From Chitinophaga eiseniae (GTDB lineage: Bacteria; Bacteroidota; Bacteroidia; Chitinophagales; Chitinophagaceae): a stretch of DNA of 64,000 bases. The stretch's first letter is position 1. Each line of letters opens with the position of its first letter. The position numbers and the translations under genes are program-made. The notes under the pieces were generated by a model. The model was not told the DNA's origin. It did not search any database and worked only from the letters and a program-made list of their open reading frames with translations. The stretch is from NCBI RefSeq assembly GCF_900167135.1, contig NZ_FUWZ01000001.1, positions 1,846,336-1,910,335 of the forward strand, in the 5' to 3' direction. Of this stretch, positions 61,173 to 64,000 are shown piece by piece.

Positions 61173-62123
61173 ATGAAGTTTACGTTCATTATTTTTATTG
61201 CCAGCTGGATGTTCGTCACCGCCTCCGTGCAAAAGAAGGGGCCGAATGTGATCACAACAGATATTGACAACTTCTGGAATGCCTATGACAGCATCTGTAT
61301 TACAACAGATAGCCTGAAACAGCTGCATTATATCCGGACGCTGTATATCGATAAGGGCACGCCCGGTTTGCACGGGTTTATGAAAGCCAAAGCATATACA
61401 GCCGAAGAGTGGGTGAAAGTCATCCGCCGTTACCCTAAGTTTTGGCGTTCTATACGGAGTAACACTTACAAGGTTAAAAAACTGGCGCCGGAGTTCGGGC
61501 CCGGTATTGACAGGCTGCGGGAGTTATATCCTGCTTTAAAACCGGCCAACATCTATTTCACAGTGGGCGCCCTGCGTTCCGGCGGCACTACGCAAGACGA
61601 CATGGTGCTGATTGGCAGTGAGATGATAACCGGCAATGCTACAACAGACATCTCTGAATTTTCTCCCGGAAAACAAAAATTCCTCGGCAACTACTATCTC
61701 ACAGATCCCATAAAAAATGCTGTTCTGCTTAATATTCACGAGTACGTACATACGCAGCAGCGCCGCCACGGCTATAATCTCTTGTCGCAGGCGATTTGCG
61801 AAGGAGCGTGTGACTTCGTAACTGAACTGGTGACAGGAAAAAAGATGCCGCTTCCTTATATGGACTACGGTCTTAAAAACGCACAGGCGGTCCGGAAGAA
61901 GTTCCTGGCGGAGATGCATAATCCCTCCTGGGACGGCTGGTTATATAACGCTGCGTCAGACAATGCGCCCGTAGGCGATTTGGGTTATTATGTGGGATAC
62001 GCTATCTGCAAGGCCTACTACGATCAGCAAAAAGATAAAAAAGCGGCCGTTCGTGAGATCATTGAGCTGGACTATGGCGACAGCACGGCGGTGAACGGTT
62101 TTTTTAAAGCTTCCGGCTATTGA
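61173..62123 (+). CDS. HExxH metalloprotease-like secreted protein (DUF2268-like)
   Basis: The 316-residue product has a short signal peptide (FTFIIFIASWMFVTASV). The zinc-protease motif is H189-E-Y-V-H193 in LLNIHEYVHTQQRRHGYNLL, and a downstream Glu210 in AICEGACDFVTELVTGK is the likely third ligand (gluzincin type). The flanking layout resembles the DUF2268 predicted Zn-dependent proteases. It is preceded by about 280 bases without a gene other than the terminator. A protease function is inferred from motifs; substrates are unknown. Confidence 0.8.
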   Translation: MKFTFIIFIASWMFVTASVQKKGPNVITTDIDNFWNAYDSICITTDSLKQLHYIRTLYIDKGTPGLHGFMKAKAYTAEEWVKVIRRYPKFWRSIRSNTYKVKKLAPEFGPGIDRLRELYPALKPANIYFTVGALRSGGTTQDDMVLIGSEMITGNATTDISEFSPGKQKFLGNYYLTDPIKNAVLLNIHEYVHTQQRRHGYNLLSQAICEGACDFVTELVTGKKMPLPYMDYGLKNAQAVRKKFLAEMHNPSWDGWLYNAASDNAPVGDLGYYVGYAICKAYYDQQKDKKAAVREIIELDYGDSTAVNGFFKASGY

Positions 62124-62162
62124 TGCTTATATTGCGTAATTATTTTGTAAGTAGACCTGTTT

Positions 62163-62987
62163 ATGAAGAAAATACTAGCCTGTTGCCTGCTGTTGGGAAG
62201 CTTCTTTTCATTGAAAGCACAACAAACCCCGTTTGTTCTTGGTGTAACCGATAAAGTGGTATCATCACAACTGGGGGAGACCCGCACCCTGAACATTTAC
62301 CTGCCGGAAGGGTATGAAAAAGACACGGCCACCTATCCGGTGATTTACCTGCTGGACGGATCTGCCAATGAAGACTTTGTACATGTAGCCGGACTGGTGC
62401 AGTACCTGACCATGATCCGTTTTATGCCACCGGTGATATTGGTGGGCATCGCCAATGTGGACCGCAAGCGGGATTTTACTTTCCCTACCACCGTCGAGAG
62501 AGATAAAAGAGATTTTCCCACCACAGGCGGGTCTGCGAAGTTCATCGCGTTCCTGGAAAAAGAACTGCAGCCATACATCGGTAAACATTACCGGGTAAGG
62601 CCCAACCGTACGCTGGTGGGGCAGTCGCTGGGTGGACTGCTGGCCGCGGAAGTGTTGCTGCGCCGCCCTTCCCTCTTTGAACAATATGCCATCATCAGTC
62701 CCAGTCTGTGGTGGAACGATCAGTCGCTGCTGGCAGCAGCGCCGGCGCTGCTGAAGGCAAATCTGAAGAAGCCTGTCAACGTATACCTGTCCGTAGGAGA
62801 AGAAGGTGATGTCATGAAAAACGATGCGGCCCGTTTGGCGGCGGTACTGAAAGCAACCAATCCGCAGCTGATAACGCCACATTTCCTGCCCATGCCGCAG
62901 GAGAACCATCTCACGATACTGCACCGCAGCCTCTATGCCGGCTTCGATACTTTGTTTCACAAGATGGTACCGCCTGTTAAGCAATAA
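62163..62987 (+). CDS. Secreted esterase-like alpha/beta hydrolase
   Basis: The 274-residue product has a signal peptide (ILACCLLLGSFFSLKAQ) and the alpha/beta-hydrolase fold of the 'putative esterase' (esterase D/Fes/IroE-like) family. The nucleophile Ser155 sits in RTLVGQSLGGLLAAEVLLRR. The early strand TLNIYLPEGYEKDTATYPVI and YLLDGSANEDFVHV are typical; the His is probably in MPQENHLTILH. Members hydrolyse siderophore esters, acyl or feruloyl esters; the substrate is unknown. It follows the HExxH gene by 39 bases on the same strand, so the two may be co-transcribed. Confidence 0.88.
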   Translation: MKKILACCLLLGSFFSLKAQQTPFVLGVTDKVVSSQLGETRTLNIYLPEGYEKDTATYPVIYLLDGSANEDFVHVAGLVQYLTMIRFMPPVILVGIANVDRKRDFTFPTTVERDKRDFPTTGGSAKFIAFLEKELQPYIGKHYRVRPNRTLVGQSLGGLLAAEVLLRRPSLFEQYAIISPSLWWNDQSLLAAAPALLKANLKKPVNVYLSVGEEGDVMKNDAARLAAVLKATNPQLITPHFLPMPQENHLTILHRSLYAGFDTLFHKMVPPVKQ

Positions 62988-63642
62988 TATAGTCTTTCAG
63001 GACAACAGGCACATAGCTGTTATCTACGTACAATACCGGGAAGATACCGTTTCGGTGCCGGATGTAGTCGCAGGTCACTTCGTCCAGTACGCTGAAGTCA
63101 AAGGATTTCAGGAAGATCTGATGCCCGCCGGTAAATGACGCCGGGAGCGGGCAGGTCTGCAGGTTCGTGTTTCCCTGTGATGCGTGTAGTAACTGCTCTA
63201 CTGTTTTGTCATCCGGGTTGCTGGTATCAGATGCGATGTTGCCCACACGCTCGGAGATGTGTTGCAGCAGTGCCGTGTCCCAGCGGGTGTCGCTGGTGCT
63301 GAAGATGCCGTAATGCACCCGCTGCTGTTCGTTGGACCTGATAATTTTTGCCAGACATACCGGCTTTTGGGAGATGTTTTCCAACACTTGTTTTTTCCCT
63401 CTTCCCGAGATGATCACAAAAAGGACCACGCCGGTGATGGTAATAAAACCTGCCAGCAGCCCGTAGCCGCTTTGCAGCAGCCGTCCTTTGTTCAGCAAAA
63501 AGAGTGTAAGGCCGCCAATAGCGATCAATAGGGTAGGAGCCAGTAGTAGTTTGTTTCCGGAGGCGGAATGTGCGTAATTTTTTTTCCAGTCGGTTTTTCT
63601 TTCAAGATGTTCCAGTTTGGTGACATCATAATGTGTCATCAT
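62977..63642 (-). CDS. Membrane protein of unknown family
   Basis: The 221-residue protein has two membrane segments (LLLAPTLLIAIGGLTLFLLN and GLLAGFITITGVVLFVIIS, about 32-50 and 62-80) and a mixed cytoplasmic or periplasmic domain after it (SRWDTALLQHISERVG-like helix; VLYVDNSYVPVVLKDYIIA end). It overlaps the convergent esterase gene by 11 bases. Function unknown; I recognise no family. Confidence 0.75.
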   Translation of the reverse strand: MMTHYDVTKLEHLERKTDWKKNYAHSASGNKLLLAPTLLIAIGGLTLFLLNKGRLLQSGYGLLAGFITITGVVLFVIISGRGKKQVLENISQKPVCLAKIIRSNEQQRVHYGIFSTSDTRWDTALLQHISERVGNIASDTSNPDDKTVEQLLHASQGNTNLQTCPLPASFTGGHQIFLKSFDFSVLDEVTCDYIRHRNGIFPVLYVDNSYVPVVLKDYIIA

Positions 63643-63764
63643 GGGTAATAGACGTTTTTCATATGTGTGAATAGTAATAGTAAGGTTTCCTGTCTATAGG
63701 TGATCCACTTAATAAAGTTGGGTTAAACGGCCGGTCTGTGTCAATGGATGCGAAGATAAAGAAA

Positions 63765-63793
63765 GTCCCGCAGTTGAACATCAACTGCGGGAC
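63765..63793. terminator. Perfect 13-bp hairpin terminator
   Basis: GTCCCGCAGTTGA (63765-63777) pairs exactly with TCAACTGCGGGAC (63781-63793) around ACA. On the minus strand a T-rich stretch follows (bases 63751-63764 read in reverse complement), so it ends the minus-strand gene whose stop is at 63831. Confidence 0.85.
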
Positions 63794-63830
63794 ACCTGAT
63801 AAAAAAAATACCGGGAACCGGGGAGATGGA

Positions 63831-64000
63831 TCAACTGCTTATAACTACCTCAATGGCTGCGCCCAGTTCCGCTGTTTCCGGCGTCTCATTGTCGGTGTCT
63901 TTTTCAAACCAGTAATCCGCGCCATCACTGTCCTGTTTACGGACCAATCGCATGGTTTTGTTGGGCAGCGCCACCAGGAAATTATCAGCCGACTCCTGTG
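63831..64000 (-). CDS. C-terminal part of a truncated minus-strand gene
   Basis: A frame open from the window edge ends at a TGA (63831-63833). Its residues include ESADNFLVALPNKTMRLVRK, then QDSDGADYWFEKDTD and AAIEVVISS at the end. The acidic, beta-rich tail has no recognisable motif. It is followed by the hairpin at 63765-63793. The rest lies outside the window, so the family is unknown. Confidence 0.65.
   Translation of the reverse strand, partial: QESADNFLVALPNKTMRLVRKQDSDGADYWFEKDTDNETPETAELGAAIEVVISS

Overview
The window looks like a chromosomal segment of a Bacteroidota member close to Chitinophaga. Signs are a SusC/SusD pair, many secreted or lipidated proteins with Bacteroidota-type signals, WG-repeat proteins, a DUF4180 gene, and lanthipeptide leaders of the KKKKIDLSKKL type. 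The genus is inferred from protein style, not computed. No rRNA, tRNA, CRISPR array, insertion sequence or phage module was recognised.

Layout. 1-13.3 kb is ordinary accessory chromosome: a subtilisin-like lipoprotein, acetyltransferases (one deleted internally), a large WG/Sel1-repeat protein, DUF4180, an ArsR-rhodanese/AraC/thioredoxin group with a perfect 30-bp palindromic operator, an ATP-grasp protein, an MFS exporter, and a sigma factor. 13.6-24.6 kb is one tightly packed eight-gene operon and the most unusual part of the window. It combines a vWA-like lipoprotein, a small membrane protein, a tubulin/FtsZ-like protein, a very large protein with an actin/Hsp70-type ATPase domain, a membrane protein with a coiled coil, a MotA/TolQ-like stator with a long coiled-coil tail, a MotB/OmpA-like partner, and a retropepsin-like lipoprotein. 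The stator pair recalls ZorAB of Zorya anti-phage systems, but the rest is different. I propose it as a candidate uncharacterised envelope-spanning machine. A strong bidirectional terminator closes it.

24.6-29.3 kb is a leucine operon (leuC-leuD-leuA-leuB, minus strand). 29.8-41.9 kb is a carbohydrate locus: a DeoR-type regulator diverges from susC-susD, a GH20 hexosaminidase, a GntP-type permease, a RidA protein, a KDG-kinase-like PfkB enzyme and an M19 dipeptidase. Together these would cut an amino-sugar polymer outside the cytoplasm, import products and phosphorylate a keto-sugar acid. An S9 peptidase follows on the opposite strand.

46.3-54.8 kb is a class I lanthipeptide cluster: five precursor genes with double-Gly leaders (two with nearly identical cores), LanC, a full-length fused LanB, a C39-peptidase ABC exporter, and a very short HlyD-like protein. 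A fatty acid desaturase and a DUF6520 peptide sit just outside it. 55-60.9 kb holds three tandem secreted WG-repeat proteins behind a promoter region with phased TTGTAGAT repeats. The end carries an HExxH metalloprotease-like protein, a secreted esterase, an unrecognised membrane protein, and the 3' end of a minus-strand gene cut by the window edge.
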